A stretch of 64,000 bases of DNA, taken from assembly GCF_001693485.1 (NCBI RefSeq), contig NZ_MAXC01000033.1, forward strand, positions 496,001 to 560,000, in the 5' to 3' direction. Within the stretch, counting starts at the first letter, position 1. Each line of letters opens with the position of its first letter. This document shows, piece after piece, positions 20,995 to 30,138 of this stretch. Source of the DNA: Bradyrhizobium sp. LMTR 3 (GTDB lineage Bacteria; Pseudomonadota; Alphaproteobacteria; Rhizobiales; Xanthobacteraceae). Below the pieces are notes generated by a model. It saw nothing but the letters and a program-made list of their open reading frames with translations, was not told where the DNA came from and made no database searches. The translations under genes were made by a program, and so were the position numbers.

Positions 20995-23900
20995 TCACTG
21001 GAGCGCATCAAGCAGCGCCTTGGCCTCCCGCAGATCAGGGGTGTCGAAACCTTCCGTGAACCAGCCATAGACCGGCGCGAGAAGATCACCGGCCTGCCGC
21101 TGCTTGCCCTGATCACGCCAGAGCCGGGCCAAGCTCATGGTGGCGCGCAGCTCCAGGGCCTTCGCGCTCTGGCGACCGGCCACGTCAACCGCTCGCCGAA
21201 AGTACGCTTCCGCTTCGGTCCTGTCGCCGCCTGGCCTTGCCATCGTAAGCTCCCCAATCAAGCGATAAATTTCCGCCTCCCATCGCTGCTCGCCGGTCTC
21301 CTCGACAGCGGTCGTAGCTTCGGCCAGCGCAGTCAATCCTTGCTCGATTTCACCGACCCACGCCAAAGCTTCAGCCAGTAGTGCGAGATAATAAGGTCGA
21401 CGGATGCGCACGCCCGTCGGCTCGACGGCTGCGAGACCGCCGCGAACCTCCGCGATCCCTTCCACCGCCTGGCCGCGTTCCGCGATCGCCCAGCCCCGCA
21501 AGATGCTTCCAGCCGCCGCCAAGTGCGGTGCGATGCCATGCTCGGCGCACACCGCGATTGCGGCCTCCGCTTGCTCCAGGGCCGGCTCCGCTTCCCGCCG
21601 ATGCTGGTAGATCATCCCCGCGAACACCAGGGCGAGAACAAGGCTAAAGGGATGCGACAGCTCCCGCGCCATGCTCACGGCCTCGCGCGCCATCGCAAGC
21701 GCCTGCTGAGGGAAACCAAGCGGCCACAGCGCCGCGGCCGCGGTGTATCGGTTGCAGACGCCCGCGTCGTGGCTGCCGTAGAGGAACTTGTGAGCCCGGT
21801 ACGCGTCCGGCCGATAGAGCGTCAGTCCCGCCTCGAGATGCGCACGGCACGCGGTCGGCTCCGGGAGATTGAGAAGCGTTGTCCATGCGGCATGATGCGC
21901 CTGCAGGAGGAGTCCCGGATCGGCGCTCCGCCGAGCGACTGCGAACAGCTCGTCCAACAGATCGCGAGCCGTCTTGAACTCGCAGCGCTGCTGGTACACG
22001 AGCCACAATCCCCAACTGACGGTAAAGAGCTGCACCACATCGCCAGCTTGCCGGCACAGGTCGCGGGCGCGCAGGTATGCTTGCTCCACCTCCGGTGCCG
22101 ACCAGCTCTTGGTGGCGATCAGCACCGGCGCAAGCACGAGCTGCAACTCGAGTTCGCGGCAGGCGCGTTCCGCCGGATCGGCAACTTGCTCTGCGACGAT
22201 CAGCCCATTGCGGAGATGGGCGATCGCCTCCGCGTGTGCCGAGCGCTCGGCTGCGCGCTGGCCGGCCTTGCGCCAGTAGGCAACAGCGCTTTCGGTCAGA
22301 TTAGCCTCGGTGAAGTGGTGCGCAAGCACCTCCGGCTGGGTGGCTGCAATGTCTGGGAAATGCTCCTCCAGCGCCCGCGCGATGCGCGCGTGTAGAGGTT
22401 GCCGCCTGCTGCGCAGCAGTGTGCCGTAGGCGGTGTCCTGGACCAGGGCGTGCTTGAAGCTATAGGCCGATGAACCACGATGGAAAATCAACTGTGACGC
22501 AGTGAGCTGTTCGAGGGCCGCCTGCAAGGGAGCTTCCGGCAGCGGCGAGACGGCCCGTATCAGATCGTCGGAGAACTCCCGGCCAATAGCGGCGCCGGTC
22601 TGGGCAATTTCTTTGGCTTCCGGGCCGAGGCGGTCGAGACGGGCAAGGAGCGAGGCGTGCAGGGTGGCCGGGACGGCGAGTGCACCCGGCGAGATTCGCG
22701 ATAGCACAGCCTTGGCATCCCCTTCAACGGCTCCTGTTTCGAGCACCGCCTTGGTCAGTTCCTCAACGAACAGCGGCACGCCGTCCGTGCGGTCGACGAT
22801 TTCGTGGACGATCGCGCGAGGCAGCACCTTCTCGCCGACTACCCGCTCCACGAGGGTTGCGGTGTCGCGGCGGTTCAAGCGACCAAGCGTCAGCATCGTG
22901 ACGTGCGGCTGGCCGATCCATGGTGGCGGGAACTCCGGTCGGAAGGTGAGGAGCAACAGCACCGGTAGCTGCTGCACGCGATCGACCGTCATCTGGAGCA
23001 GTTCAAGCGAGGTCGGGTCGATCCAGTGCACGTCTTCGAAGACCATCAGCACGGGATTGCGCTGAGACAGGTTCTCCACGTGCCGGATCAGCGCCTGAAG
23101 CGTGCGCTCCTTCTTCGCCTGCGGACTGAGCGCTGCCAGACTATAGCGGTCGGAGGGCAACGACAGCAGTTCCGCCAAGAGTGGCACGTCCTCGGTGGTG
23201 GTCGCTGCGCCCGCCAATAGCGCCTCGAGTTTGTCGAGCTTGACCGCCAGCGGATCGTCCCGGGCGAACCGGGCCGCCCGCTCCAGTTGCTTGATCACGG
23301 GGTACAGCGCGCTGCCCTGGTGGTGCGGCGAGCAGAAGCAGCGCGGGCGCGAGTACGGTTCGGCTTGAAGCTTCTCCTGGAGGGCCGCCACGAGCCGCGA
23401 TTTCCCGACCCCGGGCTCGGCTGAGAGCAGCACCACCTGCCCCTCGCCAGAGATCGCTCGCTGCCACCGGCGCAGCAGTAGTTCGATCTCCTCCTCGCGA
23501 CCGACCAGCGGGGTCAGACCGGCCGAATGAAATGCTTCAAACCGGCTCTCGACGGCGCTCGACCGGAGCACCTGATAGGCTCGGACCGGCTGCGGGAAGC
23601 CCTTCATCGCAACCGTGCCGAGATCACGGTACTCGAAAAGATCACCCAGCAGGTGGCGCGTCGTGGGGCCGACGACAATGGTGTTCGGCTCGCCAAGAGC
23701 TTGCAGGCGCGCCGCGAGGTTGGGCGTCTCGCCTACCACGACGCGTTCCTGTGCTTCGCCCGAGCCAATGAGGTCGCCGACCACGACTAGCCCGGTGCCG
23801 ATGCCGATGCGGACCCGAAGGCGCTCGGAGGTTTGCAGTTGGTCGACGGCGTCGATAAGGGCCAAACCGGCGCGCACCGCTCGCTCGGCGTCGTCCTCGT

Positions 23901-24342
23901 GCGCATGCGGATAGCCGAAATAAAGCAGTACGCCGTCGCCCATGTACTTGGCGACGAAGCCGTCGAAGCGGGCGACCGTCTCAGCTACGCAGCGGTGATA
24001 GGCGCCAATCACCTCGCGTAGGTCCTCGGGGTCAAGACCAGCCGATAGCGCGGTCGAACCGACGAGGTCGCAGAACATCACCGTGAGCTGCCGACGTTCG
24101 GCCGAGGAGACGGCACTGAGGCTTGGCGCCGACGCGGCGCTCGGGCCTGCCAATTCCGAGGGCTGTGGCAGGCATGCGGCCGCTTTCAATAGCTTCTTGC
24201 GCTGGCCAAGCGAGAGACCGAGCTTCTCCAGGTCCGCCTCGCTCAGCTCAGGCAGGATCTTGAGATCGACATCGTTCGCCCGCAACGCGGGTGCGAGCTG
24301 CATCAGCCCAAGCGGCGCCAGCCAGCGCTCCAGCTCGTCCAC
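20995..24342 (-). CDS. SAM domain - class III adenylate/guanylate cyclase - AAA ATPase - TPR protein
   Basis: The start is GTG 24342, with AGGAGG 5 bases before it; the frame remains open to 24477 but without a site. The 1115-residue product contains a SAM domain (about 1-58, LERWLAPLGLMQLAPALRAND ... LGQRKKLLKA); a class III cyclase (about 85-270) with the metal Asp motifs FCDLVGST and KYMGDGVLLYFGYP; an STAND/AAA ATPase with Walker A AEPGVGKSR (about 330) and ILMVFEDVHWIDPTS-type Walker B; and a C-terminal half rich in TPR helices. The cyclase metal Asp residues are present, so activity is plausible. Such proteins are thought to integrate signals into cyclic nucleotide output, but the ligand is unknown. 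Confidence 0.9.
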   Translation of the reverse strand: MDELERWLAPLGLMQLAPALRANDVDLKILPELSEADLEKLGLSLGQRKKLLKAAACLPQPSELAGPSAASAPSLSAVSSAERRQLTVMFCDLVGSTALSAGLDPEDLREVIGAYHRCVAETVARFDGFVAKYMGDGVLLYFGYPHAHEDDAERAVRAGLALIDAVDQLQTSERLRVRIGIGTGLVVVGDLIGSGEAQERVVVGETPNLAARLQALGEPNTIVVGPTTRHLLGDLFEYRDLGTVAMKGFPQPVRAYQVLRSSAVESRFEAFHSAGLTPLVGREEEIELLLRRWQRAISGEGQVVLLSAEPGVGKSRLVAALQEKLQAEPYSRPRCFCSPHHQGSALYPVIKQLERAARFARDDPLAVKLDKLEALLAGAATTTEDVPLLAELLSLPSDRYSLAALSPQAKKERTLQALIRHVENLSQRNPVLMVFEDVHWIDPTSLELLQMTVDRVQQLPVLLLLTFRPEFPPPWIGQPHVTMLTLGRLNRRDTATLVERVVGEKVLPRAIVHEIVDRTDGVPLFVEELTKAVLETGAVEGDAKAVLSRISPGALAVPATLHASLLARLDRLGPEAKEIAQTGAAIGREFSDDLIRAVSPLPEAPLQAALEQLTASQLIFHRGSSAYSFKHALVQDTAYGTLLRSRRQPLHARIARALEEHFPDIAATQPEVLAHHFTEANLTESAVAYWRKAGQRAAERSAHAEAIAHLRNGLIVAEQVADPAERACRELELQLVLAPVLIATKSWSAPEVEQAYLRARDLCRQAGDVVQLFTVSWGLWLVYQQRCEFKTARDLLDELFAVARRSADPGLLLQAHHAAWTTLLNLPEPTACRAHLEAGLTLYRPDAYRAHKFLYGSHDAGVCNRYTAAAALWPLGFPQQALAMAREAVSMARELSHPFSLVLALVFAGMIYQHRREAEPALEQAEAAIAVCAEHGIAPHLAAAGSILRGWAIAERGQAVEGIAEVRGGLAAVEPTGVRIRRPYYLALLAEALAWVGEIEQGLTALAEATTAVEETGEQRWEAEIYRLIGELTMARPGGDRTEAEAYFRRAVDVAGRQSAKALELRATMSLARLWRDQGKQRQAGDLLAPVYGWFTEGFDTPDLREAKALLDALQ

Positions 24343-24704
24343 GGCTTCCTCCTCGCTCGTGCGAATTCTACCAGATCGAGCGCGCGCTCCAAAGGGATCT
24401 CTGCCGGCTGCAGGAGTTCCGAAAGAGGTGGACTCGGCTCCGATCCGCGATAGTCGGCTCTTGGCCCTTCGCGTCATTACGCTGCCGTGCGGTAACGCGT
24501 CGCTTTAGGACCGAGCAGACACTACTTCTGTACGTCACGCCACAGGTCTTATGAGTACACGGCCGAGAGCGGAAACGGGCGTGGAAGTCGCCCGGCGGAA
24601 GGTCACGATCAGCACCTGCAGAAGATCACCAGGCCGTCCGAGATGTTCGTGATCGATGATCGGATTGTAGCGGAGTTTTCCTCCCTGATGTTTATTGATC
24701 GTAC
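24343..24704. other. Intergenic region between cyclase and PcaB-type genes
   Basis: No gene recognised on either strand. The left end holds the cyclase ribosome binding site (AGGAGG complement at 24348-24353). No promoter or hairpin stands out elsewhere. Confidence 0.45.
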
Positions 24705-26054
24705 TTATCGTTTGCTGTGTCGCGCGAGCACGCGGTCGACCATCGCTCCCGCGGTGCCGAGATAGTTTGACGGCTCGCACAACGCGGCCAGCCGATCGCG
24801 CGGCACGGCCGATGCGATGGCAGGGCGGCGCAGCGCGGCATCGAGCAGCGCGTCGCCGCGGTCGAACGCATCGCGGCAGGCGGCATAGACCTCATCATGG
24901 GCCAACTGGCGCCCAAGCGCGGGCGCGAGCCCCATCATGACTGCTTCGGCGACGATCAGCCCGCGCGTGGATTGCAGGTTTCGCTTCATCGCCTGGGGAT
25001 CGACGATCAGGCCGGACAGCATGAATTGCGCCTGCGCCAGCGATCCGGCCGTCAGCAAACAGACTTGGGGCAATGCCAGCCATTCGCAGTGCCAGGGCCC
25101 GGTTGCGCGCTCGAGATCCTGAACCATGGCATCCAGCATCAGCGAAGCGGCGTCGCGGGATGCCTTTGCGTTCGCCAGCAGAATTTCCGAGGAGATCGGG
25201 TTGCGCTTCTGCGGCATGGTCGAGGATGCGCCGCGATGCGAGGAGAACGGCTCGAACACCTCGCCGATCTCGGTTGCCATCAGGATCATGACGTCGTAGC
25301 CGATCTTGCCGAGTGCGCCGCAGATCACGGCGAGCGTCTGCACCATCTCGACCAGTCCGTCGCGGGCGACATGCCAGGTGATGTCGGGGTCGGCCAGACC
25401 GAGCACGCGGGCATAGGCGGCACGTACATCCAGTCCGCGATCGCCGAGTGAAGCCAGCGTTCCCGCCGCGCCGCCGAGCTGAGCCTGAAGAGCGCGAGGC
25501 TTGACCTGTTCGAGGCGATCGGCCGAGCGCTGCAGCGCAGACAGCCAGATCGCTGCCTTGTGTCCGAACGTGATCGGCAGCGCCTGCTGCAGGTGCGTCC
25601 GTCCCGCCATCGGCGTATCGCGATGGAGGCGGGCGAGATTGGCAAGAGTTGCCATGACCTCGCCGAGCTGCGCTTCGATCAGCGCGACCGCTTCGCGCAG
25701 TTGCAGCACAGTCGCCGTATCCATGATGTCCTGGGTGGTCGCCCCCCAATGCAGATAGCGGCCGGCTTCGCCGAGTCGCTCCGATAGCTGGCGGACCAGG
25801 CCGACGATGGGATAGCCGACGTTCTCGGTGTCGCGCTTCAACTGCTCGATATCGAGCGCGATCGTCAGCGCCTGCCGCGCGATCGCCTCGGCCGCCTCGC
25901 GCGGAATCACGCCGGCTTCGCCTTGCGCCGTGGCAAGCGCCACTTCGGCCTGCACATAGGCCTTGAGCTGTGCCTCGTCGGAAAACACCGTCCGCATGGC
26001 CGGCGTCGAGAAAACGTCGCGATAGAGGGCGCTGTCGAACATCGTGCTGGCCAC
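24705..26054 (-). CDS. pcaB: 3-carboxy-cis,cis-muconate cycloisomerase (PcaB family)
   Basis: The 449-residue enzyme belongs to the fumarase/aspartase superfamily. It contains the signature loop SSTMPQKRNP with the catalytic Ser (about residue 282) and the supporting motifs GATTQDIMDTA (about 104) and GRTHLQQALPITFGHKAA (about 151). PcaB converts 3-carboxymuconate to 4-carboxymuconolactone in the protocatechuate branch of the beta-ketoadipate pathway. The length and motifs match PcaB better than adenylosuccinate lyase. No other pca gene is nearby, so the pathway assignment rests on the family alone. The N-terminal MASTMFDSALYRDVFST is typical. Confidence 0.82.
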   Translation of the reverse strand: MASTMFDSALYRDVFSTPAMRTVFSDEAQLKAYVQAEVALATAQGEAGVIPREAAEAIARQALTIALDIEQLKRDTENVGYPIVGLVRQLSERLGEAGRYLHWGATTQDIMDTATVLQLREAVALIEAQLGEVMATLANLARLHRDTPMAGRTHLQQALPITFGHKAAIWLSALQRSADRLEQVKPRALQAQLGGAAGTLASLGDRGLDVRAAYARVLGLADPDITWHVARDGLVEMVQTLAVICGALGKIGYDVMILMATEIGEVFEPFSSHRGASSTMPQKRNPISSEILLANAKASRDAASLMLDAMVQDLERATGPWHCEWLALPQVCLLTAGSLAQAQFMLSGLIVDPQAMKRNLQSTRGLIVAEAVMMGLAPALGRQLAHDEVYAACRDAFDRGDALLDAALRRPAIASAVPRDRLAALCEPSNYLGTAGAMVDRVLARHSKR

Positions 26055-26273
26055 GCGCTTGTTTCCTCCCTGTTAATATGTCCGGCCATCTGATTGATAC
26101 GTACAAATCCGTCAAGCGCGGCCCGCGAAGACCTCGAACGCTTGCTCGCGCGCTGTGGCAGGCAGAAGAATTTCGCGCAATCCAGGCCTCCAGAACGCAA
26201 TGGCGAGCAGGGGGGCATCCCTACTCGCCACGAGAGCGTTTCTTGGAGGTGGGGTCGGAACGAATATTTGCCG

Positions 26274-26531
26274 TTACGGGGTGCGGTCGGCGGTCACCAG
26301 GCGGGCTTCCCTCACCACGGCCTTGGAGCCGGCGGCGCGCAGGCAGGAAGCCTCGAAATTCGGCCAGGCCTGCTGCGAGCAATCCTTGCCGACGGTGCGG
26401 ATATCCAGGCGGTCACCCTTGGCAAGCGCCTGCGGCACGCTGGCTTCGACCTGGGGGGCAAAGCCGGGCAATACGGTCATCGCGGCGGCGATGAACGCGG
26501 CAGCAGCGATGGCGGAAAAAGCCTTGATCAT
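26274..26531 (-). CDS. Small secreted hypothetical protein
   Basis: An 85-residue product with a signal peptide (about residues 1-30, IKAFSAIAAAAFIAAAMTVLPG ... VEA) and a short mature part with two Cys (KDCSQQAWPNFEASCLRA) that could form a disulfide. The mature segment DRLDIRTVGKDCSQQAWPNFE is of a type common in rhizobia; I do not know its role. AGGGGA precedes the ATG by about 8 bases. Confidence 0.7.
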   Translation of the reverse strand: MIKAFSAIAAAAFIAAAMTVLPGFAPQVEASVPQALAKGDRLDIRTVGKDCSQQAWPNFEASCLRAAGSKAVVREARLVTADRTP

Positions 26532-26803
26532 GACGGTCCCCTGTCATGGGCCTTGGCGGCCCGTCGTTTCGTTGGGCGAACTTGTAGGGGGCGCAAGTTT
26601 CCGGCCGTCTTCGCCGCGTTCGAAAATGGTTTCGTCCGGGCCGAGTTTTGTTTCGTCGGCCGGTGGCGGACGAAACATTGCCGGCCGCCCGGGGACGCCC
26701 GGGCTCCAGGGCCTGGTTCATTAGCTGACTTGAAGTAAAAACCCGGAACCGAAGGGAACCGACTCGGCTTGCCGGGCCGCCCGGAGCGCGGTAGGAGGGG
26801 AAT

Positions 26804-27301
26804 ATGTCCCGTATCGCGCTTTATCCCGGTTCATTCGATCCCATCACCAACGGCCATCTGGACGTGCTGCGGCACGCCGTGACGCTGTGCGACCGCCTGA
26901 TTGTCGCCATCGGCGTCCATTCCGGCAAAAAACCGCTGTTTTCGACTGAGGAGCGGCTGGAGATGGTTCGGGCGGTATGTGAGCCGATTGCGCAAAAGGC
27001 CGGCTGCGCTTTCGACTGCACCACCTATGACAACCTCACCGTAGCTGCGGCGCGGCAGGTCGGCGCGACCATCATGATTCGCGGCCTGCGCGACGGAACC
27101 GATATGGACTACGAAATGCAGCTTGCCGGCATGAACGAGGTGATGGCGCCAGAGGTGCACACCGTGTTCGTCCCGGCGTCGCCCGCGGTCCGCCCGATCA
27201 CCGCCACGCTGGTTCGCCAGATCGCCGGGATGGGCGGCGACTACTCCGCCTTCGTGCCGCCCCAGATTGCCGCAAGGCTGAAGGCCAAGTTCGCGGGTTA
27301 A
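26804..27301 (+). CDS. coaD: Pantetheine-phosphate adenylyltransferase (CoaD)
   Basis: The 165-residue enzyme adds AMP to 4-phosphopantetheine in the fourth step of CoA synthesis. The nucleotidyltransferase motif YPGSFDPITNGHLD is at the very N-terminus, and the second nucleotide-binding motif appears near the C-terminus as ITATLVRQIAGMGGD, a variant of ISSTLVR. RGLRDGTDMDYE corresponds to the conserved Arg loop that grips the phosphate. GTAGGAGGGG lies just before the ATG. It is the first gene of a same-strand run with two cyclophilins and queA. Confidence 0.97.
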   Translation: MSRIALYPGSFDPITNGHLDVLRHAVTLCDRLIVAIGVHSGKKPLFSTEERLEMVRAVCEPIAQKAGCAFDCTTYDNLTVAAARQVGATIMIRGLRDGTDMDYEMQLAGMNEVMAPEVHTVFVPASPAVRPITATLVRQIAGMGGDYSAFVPPQIAARLKAKFAG

Positions 27302-27344
27302 CGCGCTTCTACGCGCTGTCCTGTTTCACATGACCGGAGCTTTC

Positions 27345-27887
27345 ATGATCCGAATTCTCGCACTCGTCGCCGCGCTCGTCTGTGCGGTTCCCGCAATCGC
27401 GCAGCCGCTGCCTGGCAATCTCGACAAGGCGAATGCGATCGTGATCGACACCACCAAGGGCCGTATCGTGATCAAGCTGCGGACCGACATCGCGCCTCAG
27501 CATGCCGAACGCATCAAGCTGCTCGCGCGCGAGGGCTACTACAACAATGTGCCGTTCCATCGCGTGATCGAAGGCTTCATGGCGCAGACCGGCGACGGCA
27601 AGAATTTCAACGGCACCGGCGGCTCGAAACATCCGAACCTGCCGGCCGAGTTCTCCAACGTGCCGTATAAGCGCGGCATCGTCGGCATGGCGCGAACCAG
27701 CGATCCCAACTCGGCGAATTCGCAGTTCTTCATCATGTTCGCGGAAGGCGCGTCGCTGAACGGCAAGTACACCGTGATCGGCGAAGTGGTGTCGGGCATG
27801 GATGTGGTCGACAAGATCAAGCGCGGCGAACCGGTCGTCGACCCCGACAAGATGGTGAAGGTGCAAGTCGCATCCGACATCAAGTGA
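27345..27887 (+). CDS. Periplasmic cyclophilin-type peptidyl-prolyl isomerase
   Basis: The start is ATG 27345, preceded by GGAG, in preference to ATG 27330. The 180-residue protein has a signal peptide (MIRILALVAALVCAVPAIA) followed by a cyclophilin domain: NVPFHRVIEGFMAQTGDG with the catalytic Arg, then GMARTSDPNSANSQFFIMF. It should accelerate proline isomerisation during protein folding in the periplasm. The cytosolic paralogue lies just downstream, a pairing conserved beside coaD and queA in rhizobia. Confidence 0.93.
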   Translation: MIRILALVAALVCAVPAIAQPLPGNLDKANAIVIDTTKGRIVIKLRTDIAPQHAERIKLLAREGYYNNVPFHRVIEGFMAQTGDGKNFNGTGGSKHPNLPAEFSNVPYKRGIVGMARTSDPNSANSQFFIMFAEGASLNGKYTVIGEVVSGMDVVDKIKRGEPVVDPDKMVKVQVASDIK

Positions 27888-27891
27888 GGCC

Positions 27892-28332
27892 ATGACGGCG
27901 GGCCGCAGCAAGCCATTCGTCTGGTTTGCCGCTGCTCTCGTGTGGCTCGCATCGGGTGCGCATGCGGAGGCTCAGCCGCAGCAGCTCGACACCCTCAAGG
28001 ACGTCTTCGCCAAACTGTATTCCTGCTGGCAGCCGCCGCCTTATTCGCGCGCCAACCCGATGGACATCACAGTTGTCGTCAGTTTCAACCGCGAAGGCGC
28101 CATTCTCGGTCAACCCAGGATTACCTATGAATCCGGAAACCCCAGCGATAATGACCGGATTGCGTACCGGACTGCCGTCATGGAAACATTGCAACGCTGT
28201 ACGCCGTTGCCATTTACCGAGGGACTGGGCGGTGCGGTCGCCGGCCGGCCTTTCGCGGTTACTTTCAGAACCCGCAAACGTCCACCCAAACCGGAAGAGA
28301 AACGAGCATGGCTGACACCGAAAATACTTTGA
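27892..28332 (+). CDS. Secreted TonB/TolA C-terminal-like protein
   Basis: The 146-residue product has a signal peptide (about residues 1-26, FVWFAAALVWLASGAHAEA) and a mature domain that reads like the C-terminal domain of TolA or TonB: YSCWQPPPYSRANPMDITVVVSFNREGAILGQPRITYES followed by ALQRCTPLPF-like pattern (ETLQRCTPLPF). Two Cys are spaced as in TolA-III. It has no TonB box or membrane anchor beyond the signal. The ATG is 4 bases after the cyclophilin stop, and its end overlaps the next start by 25 bases, so it belongs to the operon. A role as a small periplasmic adaptor is inference. Confidence 0.7.
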   Translation: MTAGRSKPFVWFAAALVWLASGAHAEAQPQQLDTLKDVFAKLYSCWQPPPYSRANPMDITVVVSFNREGAILGQPRITYESGNPSDNDRIAYRTAVMETLQRCTPLPFTEGLGGAVAGRPFAVTFRTRKRPPKPEEKRAWLTPKIL

Positions 28333-28769
28333 TCCTTGAAACCACCCAGGGCCCCGTCACCATCGAAATGCGTCCCGACCTCGCACCTGGCCACGTCGCT
28401 CAGATCAAGAAGCTGGTGCGCGAGGGATTTTACGACGGCATCGTGTTCCATCGCGTCATCGAGGGCTTCATGGCGCAGACCGGCTGCCCGCATGGCACCG
28501 GCACCGGCGGTTCCGGCAACAAGCTGAAGGCCGAGTTCAACAAGGAACCGCATGTGCGCGGCACGGTCTCGATGGCTCGCGCCGCGAACCCGGATTCCGG
28601 CGACAGCCAGTTCTTCATCTGCTTCGATGACGCCTCCTTCCTCAACGGCCAGTACACGGTCTGGGGCAAGGTCACGTCGGGCATGGAGAACGTCGACAAG
28701 ATCAAGCGCGGCGAGCCGGTGCAGAACCCGGACAAGATCGTGAAAGCGCGCATGGCGCTGGACGCATGA
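28308..28769 (+). CDS. ppiB: Cytosolic cyclophilin-type peptidyl-prolyl isomerase
   Basis: A 153-residue cyclophilin without signal peptide. Catalytic and binding motifs are present: GIVFHRVIEGFMAQTGCP (catalytic Arg), GSGNKLKAEFN, and SMARAANPDSGDSQFFICF. It accelerates cis-trans isomerisation of prolyl bonds in cytosolic proteins. The ATG lies inside the end of the preceding gene (25-base overlap), so translation is coupled. A family A palindrome begins 10 bases after the stop and may form the transcript end before queA. Confidence 0.93.
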   Translation: MADTENTLILETTQGPVTIEMRPDLAPGHVAQIKKLVREGFYDGIVFHRVIEGFMAQTGCPHGTGTGGSGNKLKAEFNKEPHVRGTVSMARAANPDSGDSQFFICFDDASFLNGQYTVWGKVTSGMENVDKIKRGEPVQNPDKIVKARMALDA

Positions 28770-28778
28770 TTTGACTCT

Positions 28779-28856
28779 GTCATTCCGGGGCACGCGAAGC
28801 GTGAACCCGGAATCTCGAGATTCCGGGTTCGCATCTTCGATGCGCCCCGGAATGAC
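28779..28856. repeat. Palindromic intergenic repeat, family A copy 2
   Basis: Near identical to 3089-3167: GTCATTCCGGGGC start, AACCCGGAATCTCGAGATTCCGGGTT-type centre, GCCCCGGAATGAC end. It fills the gap between ppiB and queA and is partly open in the queA frame. Confidence 0.87.
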
Positions 28857-28878
28857 GGCAAGTGAGCTTACCGGCGCC

Positions 28879-29955
28879 ATGCGCACCGATCTCTTCGACT
28901 TCGAACTCCCCGCCACCAGCGTCGCGCTGCGGCCCGCGAGCCCGCGCGATGCTGCGCGGATGCTGGTGGTGCAGCCCGATGGGGTGCTGCGTGATCGAAC
29001 CGTCGCCGAGTTGACGCAATGGCTGGAGCCCGGCGACCAACTCGTCGTCAACGACACCAAGGTGATCTCCGCCCAGCTCAAGGGCCGGCGCATCGGCCGC
29101 GAGACCGAGCCGAAGATCGAGGCGACGTTGATCAAGCGGCTGGACGGGTCGCGCTGGCAGGCGCTGGCCAAGCCGGCGAAGAAGCTCGCGCCTGGCGACA
29201 TCGTTCGCTTCGGCAATGAGGGAAAGGTCTGCCTGCTCGGCCATCTCGACGCCGAGGTCGAGGCCAAGGGCGAAGAGGGCGAGGTCACGCTGTCGTTTTC
29301 GTTTCACGGTCCGGCGCTGGACCAGGCCATCGCCGATCTCGGCACGCCGCCGCTGCCGCCCTATATCGCCTCCAAACGCACGCCCGACGATCGCGATGCC
29401 GCCGACTATCAGACCATGTTCGCCGCAAATGAGGGGGCGGTCGCGGCGCCAACGGCGGGACTGCATTTCACGCCTGAGCTCGAGACGGCGCTACGCCGCC
29501 ACGGTGTCGAATTGCATCGGATAACGCTGCATGTCGGGGCAGGGACTTTCCTGCCGGTGAAGGTGGACGAGACCTCCGAGCACAGGATGCATGCCGAATG
29601 GGGATCGATTTCGGCTGATACCGCTGCCGCGTTGAATGCCGCGCGCGCCCAGGGCGGGCGCATCATAGCTGTCGGCACCACATCGCTACGGCTATTGGAG
29701 AGCGCCACGCACGAAGACGGCACCGTTCAGCCGTTCGACGGCGAGACCTCGATCTTCATCACGCCGGGCTATCGCTTTCGCGCGGTCGATATCCTCATGA
29801 CCAATTTCCACCTGCCACGCTCGACGCTGTTCATGCTGGTGTCGGCGTTCTCCGGTCTGGACACGATGAAGCGCGCCTATGCGCATGCGATCGCAGCCGG
29901 CTACCGGTTCTATTCCTACGGCGATGCTTGCTTGCTGTTTCGCGCACCGGATTGA
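28879..29955 (+). CDS. queA: S-adenosylmethionine:tRNA ribosyltransferase-isomerase
   Basis: QueA converts preQ1 at the wobble position of tRNA into epoxyqueuosine, using AdoMet as ribosyl donor. The start at 28879 gives MRTDLFDFELP, the classic family N-terminus and a 358-residue protein; the frame is open upstream only because of the palindromic repeat. Conserved blocks include LVVNDTKVISAQLKGRR, GAVAAPTAGLHFT, LHVGAGTFLPV, and RFRAVDILMTNFHLPRSTLFMLVSAF. tgt, the previous step in the pathway, lies 7 kb downstream here instead of next to it. Confidence 0.96.
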   Translation: MRTDLFDFELPATSVALRPASPRDAARMLVVQPDGVLRDRTVAELTQWLEPGDQLVVNDTKVISAQLKGRRIGRETEPKIEATLIKRLDGSRWQALAKPAKKLAPGDIVRFGNEGKVCLLGHLDAEVEAKGEEGEVTLSFSFHGPALDQAIADLGTPPLPPYIASKRTPDDRDAADYQTMFAANEGAVAAPTAGLHFTPELETALRRHGVELHRITLHVGAGTFLPVKVDETSEHRMHAEWGSISADTAAALNAARAQGGRIIAVGTTSLRLLESATHEDGTVQPFDGETSIFITPGYRFRAVDILMTNFHLPRSTLFMLVSAFSGLDTMKRAYAHAIAAGYRFYSYGDACLLFRAPD

Positions 29956-29987
29956 GGCGAAGCCGGGCGTCCTCGCTGGAAAAAGAG

Positions 29988-30007
29988 GCCCGCCCAATTG
30001 GGCGGGC
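29988..30007. terminator. Perfect hairpin after queA
   Basis: GCCCGCCC and GGGCGGGC flank AATT. On the minus strand it is followed by CTCTTTTTCC, on the plus strand by AAAGG, so it is a better terminator for leftward transcription. Confidence 0.55.
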
Positions 30008-30138
30008 AAAGGTTCAGGGAGGAAGCGCTCTGACAATAAAGCGCTAACGCCTGTCTCTTTGATTCGGCGGCTGACGCCAAGATCGTATAACTACCGTCTC
30101 TCGGCGCATCGGTGCGCGGGAACTACAGGGGCTTTTGC

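Noticed and set aside
28771..28878. An earlier start for queA
   Set aside because: The added residues are encoded by a palindromic repeat; the ATG at 28879 gives the family N-terminus.
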